The translations under genes and the position numbers were made by a program. From Brucella tritici (lineage in GTDB: Bacteria > Pseudomonadota > Alphaproteobacteria > Rhizobiales > Rhizobiaceae): a stretch of 53,162 nt of DNA. The DNA lies in the NCBI RefSeq assembly GCF_902825325.1, contig NZ_CADEAR010000016.1, positions 1-53,162 on the forward strand, read 5' to 3'. The notes under the pieces were generated by a model. That model was not told the DNA's origin. It saw only the letters and a program-made list of their open reading frames with translations, and searched no databases. Positions within the stretch are counted from its first letter, which is position 1. The number at the start of each line of letters is the position of its first letter. Positions 27,587 to 35,654 of the stretch are shown here, piece after piece.

Positions 27587-28276
27587 CTATCGGTCTGTCC
27601 TTCTTGGTTTTCTGCGCGCGTCGGCAAACGGGGGAGAGATCTCGCTTTTGCGCTCTACGAGCAGGTTGAAATCCGCGATTGGCTGACGATCGAGCGTTTT
27701 GTCGACGGCCTTGCGCCGCCACTCATTCATATCCAGAACATAGGTCGCCCACATGCCATATCGCGCCGACATGGCAGCACGCTGATAGCCTAGATATTGA
27801 GGTTGGCTGAGGTAGGGTGAATCCACCCTCGCCCAACCCACGCGAAGCATTTCGAGAGCTAGGTCGCGTCCCCGTGATGTGCATCTTGCTCGTGCCATGC
27901 CTTCAGCATCATAGCCGACGACACCGCAGGAGACGGCGGACGCCCCGATCGTTCTTTTGAGCCAAGCTTTGGCAAAGGGGCCACAGGGTACAGGCGGCGG
28001 TGCTTTCGTGACGTCCCTGTTCGTCCATTTCGGATCAAGCGCCCATTGAGGCAATTCGCACGCGTCAATATCCGCGAGCCGAACTCGTTGGGCATAAGTG
28101 GGAAACCAGAGGGTCCGACCATCAATAACCGCGACTCGACCCTTGAAGACTGGAAGCGGTGCCGGCTGGCTAGGCTGAACCGGTACGCTGGCAGCTGGCG
28201 CGCGTTTAATAGCATCAGCTGCGAATGCTGGTGTCGATGCGAGGGCAAATGACATTGCTACGATCAGATATTTCAT
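27587..28276 (-). CDS. Exported degenerate SNase-like protein 1
   Basis: A 229-residue precursor with a signal peptide ending AFA. The staphylococcal-nuclease (thermonuclease) fold is seen in VAVIDGRTLWF, RVRLADIDACELPQ, CGPFAKAWLKRT, ARARCTSRGRDLALEMLRVGWARV and the final SARYGMWATYV. R66, D71 and E74 match nuclease Arg35, Asp40 and Glu43. However, the Asp equivalent to Asp21 is Arg54 (DGRT instead of DGDT), and the second catalytic Arg seems replaced (EGMARA). It is therefore probably not an active nuclease. Its ATG overlaps the upstream stop (ATGA). Confidence 0.75.
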   Translation of the reverse strand: MKYLIVAMSFALASTPAFAADAIKRAPAASVPVQPSQPAPLPVFKGRVAVIDGRTLWFPTYAQRVRLADIDACELPQWALDPKWTNRDVTKAPPPVPCGPFAKAWLKRTIGASAVSCGVVGYDAEGMARARCTSRGRDLALEMLRVGWARVDSPYLSQPQYLGYQRAAMSARYGMWATYVLDMNEWRRKAVDKTLDRQPIADFNLLVERKSEISPPFADARRKPRRTDR

Positions 28277-28812
28277 TGTTGGGCATTCCTCGTCCGTTCG
28301 TTTGCCGATTTGCTCAACAGGATGGCAGGATGCTGAACGTCTTCGAATTGCCAGAGGCCTGCCCGCTTCTCACGAGCTTCCTGTTCGGCCACTGCGTATG
28401 CTGGATAGTAGGGAAGCCCGTCAGCCTTCAGCGCGGCAAAGGCATAGCCGCTCGTAATCAACACCGTCGCTAAATCGAGGCGATTTCCGCCGATTGTGGC
28501 GTAGCAAATGACATAAGAAGTATCGGCAGTTTGCGCTACGGGAGCGCACACCGGCTTGGTGTCTTTGATATAAGCGGCGAAAACGGCAAGCGATGCCTCA
28601 CCGCAGTCCTTCTTGTTTCCGGTCGTATCAGTGAAAGCAGTTCCTCGAAGGCATGACTGAACACCATAGAGGCGATAGCGCTGGCCTTCTGAGACCCACG
28701 TATCGCCAGTTTCCAAAGTAACGCCCGGCTGGAGGTCGAAATATCCCTCCGGGGCTGCAAAAGCCGTCGTCGATAAAAGGACCATGCAGAGCGATAATAG
28801 GGCTGGCTTCAT
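28273..28812 (-). CDS. Exported degenerate SNase-like protein 2
   Basis: I chose the ATG at 28812, which overlaps the upstream stop by 4 bases and gives a clean signal (ALLSLCMVLLSTTAFA) on a 179-residue protein. The SNase-like pattern appears as LETGDTWVSEGQRYRLYGVQ, SCLRG, KKDCGEASLAVFAAYI, DLATVLITSGYAFAA, VAEQEAREKRAGLWQF. Asp37 of GDT is kept, but the positions of Asp40 and Glu43 read Gln52 and Leu55. Cys54 sits at the same place as Cys73 in the neighbour. Probably a structural or binding role. Confidence 0.72.
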   Translation of the reverse strand: MKPALLSLCMVLLSTTAFAAPEGYFDLQPGVTLETGDTWVSEGQRYRLYGVQSCLRGTAFTDTTGNKKDCGEASLAVFAAYIKDTKPVCAPVAQTADTSYVICYATIGGNRLDLATVLITSGYAFAALKADGLPYYPAYAVAEQEAREKRAGLWQFEDVQHPAILLSKSANERTRNAQQ

Positions 28813-29417
28813 TGGGCCTTCACCCGCGGATCGGCCCACATACCATAGGAACCGTCTTCTCCAATCTTCTGCGCGTTCTCCAGATCGGGACGCTCTAGCT
28901 TCCCGTCTTTCGATTTCGCAATGCGGAGCGCGCCAAGAGAGAGCAATTGCTCTTCTAGCATATCAACCGTGTCCAGGCTCCCGGGGTAATTGTAATAGCC
29001 GTAGCACGTCACATTTTGTTTGGGTGCGCTCTCTTCACTTACAAATGCCCGACAAAAGAGAACCTTCGGCGACTGCAACATGATCTGCAGCTGCTGCTTG
29101 GCGTAGTCAGTGCAAGAACCAGCAAAATCATCCTTGCGATTGACCATTTCGCCTTTGCAGGCTTCTAGCCCGTACAGATTCAGAAGGGTCTTATCATCAA
29201 CCCGAAATTCGGTCGGTGAAGTTGCCTTATAGCCCGACGCGGATGCAAACCCCTTCCGAGCCGTAACTTTTCCGTCGCCGTCATAATACTCAATGACAAG
29301 CACGGTCTTCCCCGGCGATGCCAGCGACTTGATGTAGTCCTTGTTGATTGCAGGCGCGGCGATTGCGGCTGTTGCCAACATACAACTGCTCATTGCGATT
29401 GCGATGGTTCTCTTCAT
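28809..29417 (-). CDS. Exported degenerate SNase-like protein 3
   Basis: A 202-residue precursor with a signal peptide ending AIA. It aligns with its two downstream neighbours through LLNLYGLEACKGEM, SCTDYAKQQLQIML, FCRAF, NVTCYGYYNYP, MLEEQLLSLGALR and the end YGMWADPRVK. It is the most diverged copy: the DGDT loop is gone and the catalytic Arg position is Asn80, while Cys87 keeps the shared position. It is the first gene of the leftward six-gene operon and is divergent from virB1. Confidence 0.7.
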   Translation of the reverse strand: MKRTIAIAMSSCMLATAAIAAPAINKDYIKSLASPGKTVLVIEYYDGDGKVTARKGFASASGYKATSPTEFRVDDKTLLNLYGLEACKGEMVNRKDDFAGSCTDYAKQQLQIMLQSPKVLFCRAFVSEESAPKQNVTCYGYYNYPGSLDTVDMLEEQLLSLGALRIAKSKDGKLERPDLENAQKIGEDGSYGMWADPRVKAQ

Positions 29418-29592
29418 TTTCTAGCCCTTACCGTCTTGCTTATTCGTTTTCCCTGTTCATAGGGGGTTTATGATTTGCGAAAAAGCATGTATCACTTAGC
29501 CAAATCGGTATCATGCTATTATGAACTTAATCGGTTTTCGCTGCAACCTCAACAGCGCATGTGAGGTCTGCGACAGGAGCTAAAGGGCTAGA
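29418..29592. promoter_or_regulatory. Divergent promoter region between accessory operon and virB
   Basis: 175 bases between two oppositely directed operons. It contains a spaced dyad, AGCATG at 29484-29489 and CATGCT at 29512-29517, and AT-rich TATTAT near 29517-29522, which could be a -10 for virB1. These are candidates only; no box of a known regulator is recognised. Confidence 0.45.
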
Positions 29593-30537
29593 ATGGAGAG
29601 GCTTTCAATTAAAGCGCTATTGCTAAGCGCCACATTGTTCATCCCGTTCGGGATTGCCGCCACTTGCGCAGAAGAAAGAGGCGCAATTGCGCCTTTCGCG
29701 CAAGATGGCGACGCCGAGGCCACAACTCACAACGCATCCGGATCACGCTCGGATTTGACCGTATTCAACCGCCGCTGGACAAGCGAAAGCAAAGAATTTG
29801 TCGTGGGTTCTGATGGCATCGTTTCTGCGGAAGATAAAAGCGAGAACGGCACTAATACGAATAACCATATTGGTAATATATCCAGCGCCGTTATAGCCAC
29901 TGGCTCTATCGCTGATATTACCAATCCGGCTATCTCACTTCAGGATGAGTCTGCCCGTTTAGGTGATTTGCGTTCTACTAAGCAGGCCGCTGTATCCACT
30001 CCTGAATGCGGCCCCTCCCCGCTAACACCAGAGGAAATCAAAACTCTGGTCGAACAGGCTGCTCGCCGGCATCAAGTCGATGCTCTGTTTGCTACCGCCA
30101 TTACCTGGGCAGAAAGCCAGTTCGATCGTTCCCGCAATTCAGACAAAGGCGCACGCGGGCCGATGCAGCTCATGCCGGGAACCGCTGAGCGCTTCGGCGT
30201 CCGCGACGTCTGTGATCCGGCGTCAAATATTGAAGGCGGCGTTAAGTATCTCAGGGTGCTTTTGGACGAGTTCCAAAACCCCCTGCTTGTTGCCGCTGCC
30301 TATAACGCAGGCGAAGGCCGCGTCTATGAGTACGGCGGCGTTCCACCGTTCAAGGAAACCGTCGGATACGTCGCAAAGGTCGTCAATTACCAGCTTGGCG
30401 TAACCATGCCAGCGCCGAAAAAGAAGCTCGTTGCGAGCGGTCGTAGATCCTCGCCGGCCATGGCAAGCGAAACTCAATCCGGGGTCATTGCAGTCAAGAA
30501 AACCGGCACCTTCGTTGGTGGCGTGATGCATTTTTAA
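29593..30537 (+). CDS. virB1: VirB1-like lytic transglycosylase
   Basis: Periplasmic muramidase that opens the peptidoglycan for assembly of the type IV secretion machine. The 314-residue protein has a signal peptide, a poorly structured Ser/Asn-rich stretch (residues 30-135), then an SLT domain: catalytic Glu174 in WAESQFD, GARGPMQLMPGTAERFGV, EGGVKYLRVLLDEF and AAAYNAGEGRVYEYGGVPP. The C-terminus ends with GTFVGGVMHF. AGGAG lies shortly before the next gene, virB2, which starts 11 bases later. Confidence 0.92.
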   Translation: MERLSIKALLLSATLFIPFGIAATCAEERGAIAPFAQDGDAEATTHNASGSRSDLTVFNRRWTSESKEFVVGSDGIVSAEDKSENGTNTNNHIGNISSAVIATGSIADITNPAISLQDESARLGDLRSTKQAAVSTPECGPSPLTPEEIKTLVEQAARRHQVDALFATAITWAESQFDRSRNSDKGARGPMQLMPGTAERFGVRDVCDPASNIEGGVKYLRVLLDEFQNPLLVAAAYNAGEGRVYEYGGVPPFKETVGYVAKVVNYQLGVTMPAPKKKLVASGRRSSPAMASETQSGVIAVKKTGTFVGGVMHF

Positions 30538-30548
30538 AGGAGAGAAGG

Positions 30549-30896
30549 ATGATCAACGAACAGAATAAGGTTTGGCATATCAGCGCTTCAAAGCTGGCAG
30601 TCTGCCTTGGTTTGCTGGCTGCTGCGCAAATTTTCGGGGCAGATTTGGCGTTTGCACAGTCAGGTGGCGTTAATGGTGCCTTCGCGCCGGTTCAGACAGT
30701 ATTTCAAGCTATCGTTGATTTCATTAGCGGCCCTATTGGTCGTCTGTTTGCAATCATCGCTGTTATGGCGCTCGGTTTCCTCGCATTTGCTGGCCGACTG
30801 TCTTGGTTTCTTGCGGGCGGTGTGATCCTCGGAATCGGTCTTGTTTTCGGTGCTCCATCAATCGTCGACGAGCTGATTAGCACGGTTGGAAACTAG
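30549..30896 (+). CDS. virB2: VirB2-like conjugative pilin
   Basis: Major pilus subunit. The 115-residue precursor has a long signal (LAVCLGLLAAAQIFGADLAFA), a short mature start SGGVNGAFAPVQTV, and two hydrophobic helices (IGRLFAIIAVMALGFLAFAG and LSWFLAGGVILGIGLVFGA), which is the VirB2 layout. It stands between virB1 and virB3, as in VirB loci. Confidence 0.9.
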   Translation: MINEQNKVWHISASKLAVCLGLLAAAQIFGADLAFAQSGGVNGAFAPVQTVFQAIVDFISGPIGRLFAIIAVMALGFLAFAGRLSWFLAGGVILGIGLVFGAPSIVDELISTVGN

Positions 30897-30898
30897 CG

Positions 30899-31198
30899 AT
30901 GGCTGAGTACGAGGATGTAAAGCCGCAGCTGACACCGTTGGTAATCGGTTTAACCCGATCTCCCACCATGTGGGGTGTCCCGTATATGGCAGTCGTCGTC
31001 GTTATCGGCATCACAATCATAGCATGGCTGGTCAGCAAGTCGTTCTGGACCCTGCTCCTGGCCCCGATCAGCTATGCGGTTCTGTTCTCCCTTTGCGCTT
31101 GGGACAACAAAATTCTCGATGTGCTTGAAGTCACCGCGCGCAAAACGCCTCGCACACGCAACAAGTCCTTCTGGGGAACAAATTCGTACGGACCTTAG
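30899..31198 (+). CDS. virB3: VirB3-like inner-membrane protein
   Basis: A 99-residue protein with TPLVIGLTRSPTMWGVPYMA followed by two close hydrophobic helices (VVVIGITIIAWLV and TLLLAPISYAVLFSLCA), the usual VirB3 form. It binds VirB4 and pilin at the inner membrane in known systems. It begins two bases after virB2, and virB4 starts three bases after it. Confidence 0.9.
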   Translation: MAEYEDVKPQLTPLVIGLTRSPTMWGVPYMAVVVVIGITIIAWLVSKSFWTLLLAPISYAVLFSLCAWDNKILDVLEVTARKTPRTRNKSFWGTNSYGP

Positions 31199-31201
31199 CC
31201 A

Positions 31202-33619
31202 ATGTTGAAAGTCGTCAGAGAAGAACTCGGATTTGGCAAGGTCGCTCATAATGAGCGGCCTATGGCTTCGCATATCCCTTATCTGAGGCATATGTCGGAT
31301 ACAGTGATCGGCTTGGAAAACGGCGCACTCTTGTCGGTCATCAAACTCGACGGCCTCTTTTTCCAAACCGAAGATCAAGCCGAACTCAATATGCGCTCGA
31401 ATGTTCAGAATACGATCATTCGAGCGCTTGGATCGAGCCGCTTTTCTGTCTGGTCGACAGTAATACGCAGACAGGTTGACTCGGAAATTGGCGGCGCATT
31501 CGATGATGCGTTCTGCGAACAGCTGAATAACCGGTATATGAGCCAGTTACGCCATAAGCGCATGTTCGCCAATGAAATTTATCTCTCGATCGTGCGGACT
31601 AACATGCGTGGCGCTCTCGGCCTCAGCGACATAGTAAGTCGTGCATTTACCCGTTCTGGAGGCGCTGAGGTTCGAGATCAGCAAACGCGTGAAACAGTGA
31701 CCGAACTCGAAGAGCTCGTTTCCAACATGACGCGCGAGCTGCAGAAATATGGCGCGCGCGAGCTCGGTATAACTTATCGCGATGGAGAGCCATATTCCGA
31801 ACCGTGCGAGTTCATAAACACCATTCTGACCTGCGGCGTGCCGCGCAAAATGCGCCTTCCCCGGATGGGAATTCGAAATTACGTCGGAACGTCACGCCTA
31901 CATTTCGGTAAGCGAGCGATGCAAACGCAAGCCGCCACCGATGAGGACAATCGTTATGGCGCGATGCTCTCTATCAAGGAATATCCGCCATACACCGGTC
32001 CCGGAATGCTGGATGGACTGTTGCAGGTGAATCATGAGTTCATCCTGACGCAAAGCTTCACAATTTCCGACAAACCCATTGCGCAGGAGCGTATCACCCG
32101 GCTTCAGCGCCAGATTGCCGCGTCGGATGAGTCCGGAAGTGCAGTCGAAAGCGATATCGACTTCGCGCTTAACAGTCTCATGAATCAGGAGGCTGTTTTT
32201 GGCATTCACCATTTCTCTTTGCTTTGCCTGTCTCGCGACCTTGAAGGTTTGAGCAAAGCAGTTTCCGAGCTTGGTAGCTGCCTGACCGACATGAACATCA
32301 ACTGGCTGCGCGAGGATGTGAACCTTGAAGCGTCCTTCTGGGCTCAATTGCCCGGCAACCATAGCTATCGTGCGCGAAAGGCCATGCTGTCTTCGGCAAA
32401 TTTCTCCGGCCTGTCATCGATGCACAATTTCGCGACCGGTCAATCGGACAATCTTCATTGGGGTCTACCGATCACGATACTAGAGACCACCTCGCAAACC
32501 CCATACTGGTTCAACTTTCATCGTCGCGATATTGGTCACTTCCTTGTCACTGGCCCGACTGGCTCCGGTAAGACCGTCGCCCTGACATTCTTGCTGGCGC
32601 AGGCGATGCGCATCAGTCCTACCCCTAAAGCCGTCTTTTTTGACAAGGATAGAGGTGCCGAGATTTTCGTGCGTGCCATGGGGGGAGCTTACGAAGTTCT
32701 CTCACCGGGAACACCGACTGGTTTCAATCCGCTTCAGCTGGAAAACTCCGGCCCTAATCGTGATTTTCTGCTTCGCCTTTTGAAATCAATGTTGCGATCT
32801 AGCGATCAACGCGACTTCAGCCAGGAGGACGCTGACACGCTGGAACGGGCAATTGCGCGTATCATGGAAGAGCCGGCAGCTCAGCGCAACTTACCAAACC
32901 TTTCGGGCCTCTTGGTAGGCAGATCGCGGGCAGATGCGAACGACCTGGCGTCAAGGTTGCGTCCTTGGATCGACGGCGAAAAAGCATGGCTGTTCAATGC
33001 GCAGCACGATGTGCTTTCATTCTCCGGGCGTAGCGTCTTCGGTTTCGATATGACCATCATCCTCGGCAACGAGGATATCCGAACCCCCGCACTGATGTAC
33101 CTTTATCACCGTCTCGACGAGCTTCTGAACGGCGATCCTGTCATGTTCTTCATGGACGAAGGCTGGCAGCTGCTTATGGATGAAACGTTTAGTCATTTCA
33201 TCATCGATAAGATGAAAACCATCCGTAAGCTCAACGGCATTGTAGGCTTCGGAACACAATCAGCAGCGGATATTGCCAAAGCTAAGGCGTCTCACACCCT
33301 AATTGAGCAATCGGCCACGAATATTCATTTCCCGAACCCGCGCGCTGACGAAGAGAGCTACATCAAACGCTTTGGCCTGACGGTTAAAGAATTCAATTTC
33401 ATCAAAAACACCCCGCCTGAAAAGCGCACGTTTCTCGTCAAGCACGGGAATGACTCAGTCATTGCCCGTCTCGATCTCTCGAAAATGCCTGATCTCGTCA
33501 AAGTGCTGTCGGGTCGAAAAGAGACCGTCGAAGAATGTGCTGCGCTGCGGGAACGATATGGCGATGAGCCTGAAAACTGGTTGGCTGAATTCTGCGGATG
33601 GGAGAGGAATGATGCATAA
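31202..33619 (+). CDS. virB4: VirB4-like T4SS ATPase
   Basis: Hexameric ATPase that powers pilus assembly and substrate transfer at the inner-membrane base. It has 805 residues, the normal length. The N-terminal CagE/TrbE/VirB domain includes PYLRHMSDTVIGLENGALLS. The P-loop GPTGSGKTV is near residue 451, and Walker B FFMDEGWQLL is near 649, followed by RKLNGIVGFGTQSA. The C-terminus overlaps the following transglycosylase gene by 8 bases. Confidence 0.96.
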   Translation: MLKVVREELGFGKVAHNERPMASHIPYLRHMSDTVIGLENGALLSVIKLDGLFFQTEDQAELNMRSNVQNTIIRALGSSRFSVWSTVIRRQVDSEIGGAFDDAFCEQLNNRYMSQLRHKRMFANEIYLSIVRTNMRGALGLSDIVSRAFTRSGGAEVRDQQTRETVTELEELVSNMTRELQKYGARELGITYRDGEPYSEPCEFINTILTCGVPRKMRLPRMGIRNYVGTSRLHFGKRAMQTQAATDEDNRYGAMLSIKEYPPYTGPGMLDGLLQVNHEFILTQSFTISDKPIAQERITRLQRQIAASDESGSAVESDIDFALNSLMNQEAVFGIHHFSLLCLSRDLEGLSKAVSELGSCLTDMNINWLREDVNLEASFWAQLPGNHSYRARKAMLSSANFSGLSSMHNFATGQSDNLHWGLPITILETTSQTPYWFNFHRRDIGHFLVTGPTGSGKTVALTFLLAQAMRISPTPKAVFFDKDRGAEIFVRAMGGAYEVLSPGTPTGFNPLQLENSGPNRDFLLRLLKSMLRSSDQRDFSQEDADTLERAIARIMEEPAAQRNLPNLSGLLVGRSRADANDLASRLRPWIDGEKAWLFNAQHDVLSFSGRSVFGFDMTIILGNEDIRTPALMYLYHRLDELLNGDPVMFFMDEGWQLLMDETFSHFIIDKMKTIRKLNGIVGFGTQSAADIAKAKASHTLIEQSATNIHFPNPRADEESYIKRFGLTVKEFNFIKNTPPEKRTFLVKHGNDSVIARLDLSKMPDLVKVLSGRKETVEECAALRERYGDEPENWLAEFCGWERNDA

Positions 33620-34691
33620 GAAAACTGCTCTATGCATATTTTTGGCGTCAGCGACCATGCCTTTGTCAGCATTGGCTGGTGGCGTTCCTGTCATTGACGG
33701 GTCGAATTTGTCCGAAAGAACGGTTCGTGATCAAAAAACGTCCGAGATCGAGAAGACGGATAAAGACCGGTTTTCCCTCAACAAGAGCGTAACATGTGCC
33801 GTCTACCGACCGGGGCGCAAGGACGATCCCGTTGCAGCCGCCAAAGCCAATCCGGAAATTTCCGGGTTGGTCAAACGAGTGGCGCGCGAAGAGGGTGTAG
33901 ACGAGAATCTGTTTCTAGGTCTCGTGTATCAGGAAAGCCGCTTTAATCCATGCGCGAAATCGGGCGTGGGAGCTATCGGTTTGGCTCAGTTGATGCCTGA
34001 TACCGCTAAGGAGTTGGGCGTAGATCCCCATAACATTGAACAGAACCTGCGCGGTGGTGCTCGTTATCTTAAACAGCAGCTCAAGCGTTTCAACGGCAAC
34101 GCCAACCTCGCCCTTGCAGCGTACAATGCTGGCGCTGGCAACGTTAAAAAATACGGCGGCATTCCCCCGTTCAAGGAAACGCAGGGGTACGTCCGGAATA
34201 TCACGCAGAAATGGACACCGGCGTTCGGCGGATCAAAGGACCTGCCCATGAACTACGGCGGCGGCGATACAGCATATTCCGGTATGCGGGATTCGACCAT
34301 CAATTCGATGGCAACGACGCAGGCAACACAGGAAAGCACCGCCAACGTCGCCTCATGGCTTCAGCAGCTCGGCGGTATGCAGTCCGGCACAATTCAAGAC
34401 AGTTGGGATCACAACGCCGGCGCTCGAAATGCGAACCTCGAAATGGTCAACCAGGTGATTGTCCTCGGCAATTCAATGGCCGACCTGCTCAACAGCCGCA
34501 ATGCAGTTTCAGCCAGTGGAATTTCGGGCGCATCTCAATCGGCTTCGTTCAAAAAGAAAGACGACAAGCCACGAGAAACGACCGGCGTCTGCGATCCCCG
34601 CACCGGCCTCGAATGGAATCCGGAAGAAAAGGCTTGCGTTCAACAGCGTGAACGCGAGGCGAACATCAAACTGAACCTCGATCCTCAATAA
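33612..34691 (+). CDS. Second lytic transglycosylase of the T4SS locus
   Basis: I chose the ATG at 33612, seven bases after GGAG; the ATG at 33609 is also possible. The 359-residue protein has a signal ending ALA, then GGVPVIDGSNLSERTV, an SLT domain with Glu108 in YQESRF, GVGAIGLAQLMPDTAKELGV and AAYNAGAGNVKKYGGIPPFKE, and a long C-terminal part (about 150 residues) rich in Gln/Asn/Ser that ends DPRTGLEWNPEEKACVQ. It sits between virB4 and virB5, where most VirB loci have no transglycosylase. The mature start resembles that of the next gene product, VirB5. Confidence 0.88.
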   Translation: MHKKTALCIFLASATMPLSALAGGVPVIDGSNLSERTVRDQKTSEIEKTDKDRFSLNKSVTCAVYRPGRKDDPVAAAKANPEISGLVKRVAREEGVDENLFLGLVYQESRFNPCAKSGVGAIGLAQLMPDTAKELGVDPHNIEQNLRGGARYLKQQLKRFNGNANLALAAYNAGAGNVKKYGGIPPFKETQGYVRNITQKWTPAFGGSKDLPMNYGGGDTAYSGMRDSTINSMATTQATQESTANVASWLQQLGGMQSGTIQDSWDHNAGARNANLEMVNQVIVLGNSMADLLNSRNAVSASGISGASQSASFKKKDDKPRETTGVCDPRTGLEWNPEEKACVQQREREANIKLNLDPQ

Positions 34692-34702
34692 GGGAGATAA
34701 TC

Positions 34703-35425
34703 ATGAAACGACTGATCATTTCGGCGTCAGCGATTGCCGTAGCTTCGGCATCGTTCGCTCCCATGGCGACATATGCAGGCGGTGTCCCAGTTATCGACGC
34801 TGCCAATTATGAAGTGGCAAAACAAACCTCCGTCACGACTGACAAAATCCTCGGGACAAACAAGGAAATCCTGACAACGGTCGAGGAGACATTGAAGGCC
34901 GTTACAGGTGATCGCGGCGGCGATGCGAACCAGATGCAAAACCTGGCCGTCGGAAATGGCTTCAGCGTATCGTCAATGCCCTCTTTTGACAGCCTTATGT
35001 CCGGCGGCGTGCCAAATTTTGGTAGCATGGGCGGTGACATCGCCAAGGTTGCATCCACTTTCATCAACGGGCTTCAGCTCGTTAAGAACTTGTCGGGACA
35101 AGCAAATAGCAGCTTCAGCGGAGACAAGTCCTATGAACAGATGGTCAACACTGTGCTTGGTGTCGCCGCACTCGTAAATGGTTCGCAACAGGCGGTAACG
35201 ACGCGCCGAAGCGCTTTTGAACAGGCCGGGCAGAGTATCGGTCAGGCAAAGGACATTAAAGGTTCCATCGACCAGAACACGCAGCTGCAAGTCCAAGCAG
35301 GGCTGACCATCAATGAACTGATCGGCGTCATGAACGGTGCCGTGTCGTCGTTACAGGCCGATAATCAGCGCCGCCTCACCGACATTTCCAATTCCAAGAA
35401 GGTGTTGACGTACAGTGCAAACTAA
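34703..35425 (+). CDS. virB5: VirB5-like minor pilus protein
   Basis: Pilus-tip protein of 240 residues with a Sec signal ending TYA and mature start GGVPVIDAANY (26-36). The rest is helical, including TSVTTDKILGTNKEILTTVEETLKAV as separate helices, and a C-terminal coiled region with AGLTINELIGVMNGAVS and ADNQRRLTDISNSK. This helical pattern and position after virB4 are typical for VirB5/TraC. Confidence 0.87.
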   Translation: MKRLIISASAIAVASASFAPMATYAGGVPVIDAANYEVAKQTSVTTDKILGTNKEILTTVEETLKAVTGDRGGDANQMQNLAVGNGFSVSSMPSFDSLMSGGVPNFGSMGGDIAKVASTFINGLQLVKNLSGQANSSFSGDKSYEQMVNTVLGVAALVNGSQQAVTTRRSAFEQAGQSIGQAKDIKGSIDQNTQLQVQAGLTINELIGVMNGAVSSLQADNQRRLTDISNSKKVLTYSAN

Positions 35426-35642
35426 CATCGCTAACATCTTCCTGAAGTTTTTTATCTTCACCGCCATTGCAGCCGGCGTTGCCGGCTGCGGAACGGTCAA
35501 GGAAAAGACTGCTCCTTGCAAACGTCCCGCAAACCTCACGTCATTTGCCGAAGACATTCGGCAAGATTGTGGACCTATGGCCTTTGTTAATGGCGATCCA
35601 GCGACCGCCATTGCTGCGATCAATTCGATAGCGACGGAATAA
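35415..35642 (+). CDS. Small lipoprotein, VirB7- or Eex-like
   Basis: A 75-residue protein with a GTG start that overlaps virB5 by 11 bases. The lipobox is VAGC at Cys25, followed by GTVKEKTAPCKRPANL, SFAEDIRQDCGP and ATAIAAINSIATE. In IncN and IncW plasmids this position (between VirB5 and VirB6) holds an entry-exclusion lipoprotein. In VirB systems VirB7 is a small lipoprotein near here. Only 34 bases separate virB6 from virB8, so there is no other VirB7 candidate in the locus; I favour VirB7. Confidence 0.65.
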   Translation: MQTNIANIFLKFFIFTAIAAGVAGCGTVKEKTAPCKRPANLTSFAEDIRQDCGPMAFVNGDPATAIAAINSIATE

Positions 35643-35654
35643 TCGGGGGCCGCT

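Noticed and set aside
27180..27722. 180-residue reverse frame overlapping two operon genes
   Set aside because: Arg-rich and without motif; the frames at 27191-27586 and 27587-28276 have membrane helices, a signal peptide and a known fold.
33450..33611. N-terminal extension of the second transglycosylase
   Set aside because: It would run inside virB4 and hide the signal peptide; the ATG at 33612 has the right ribosome site.
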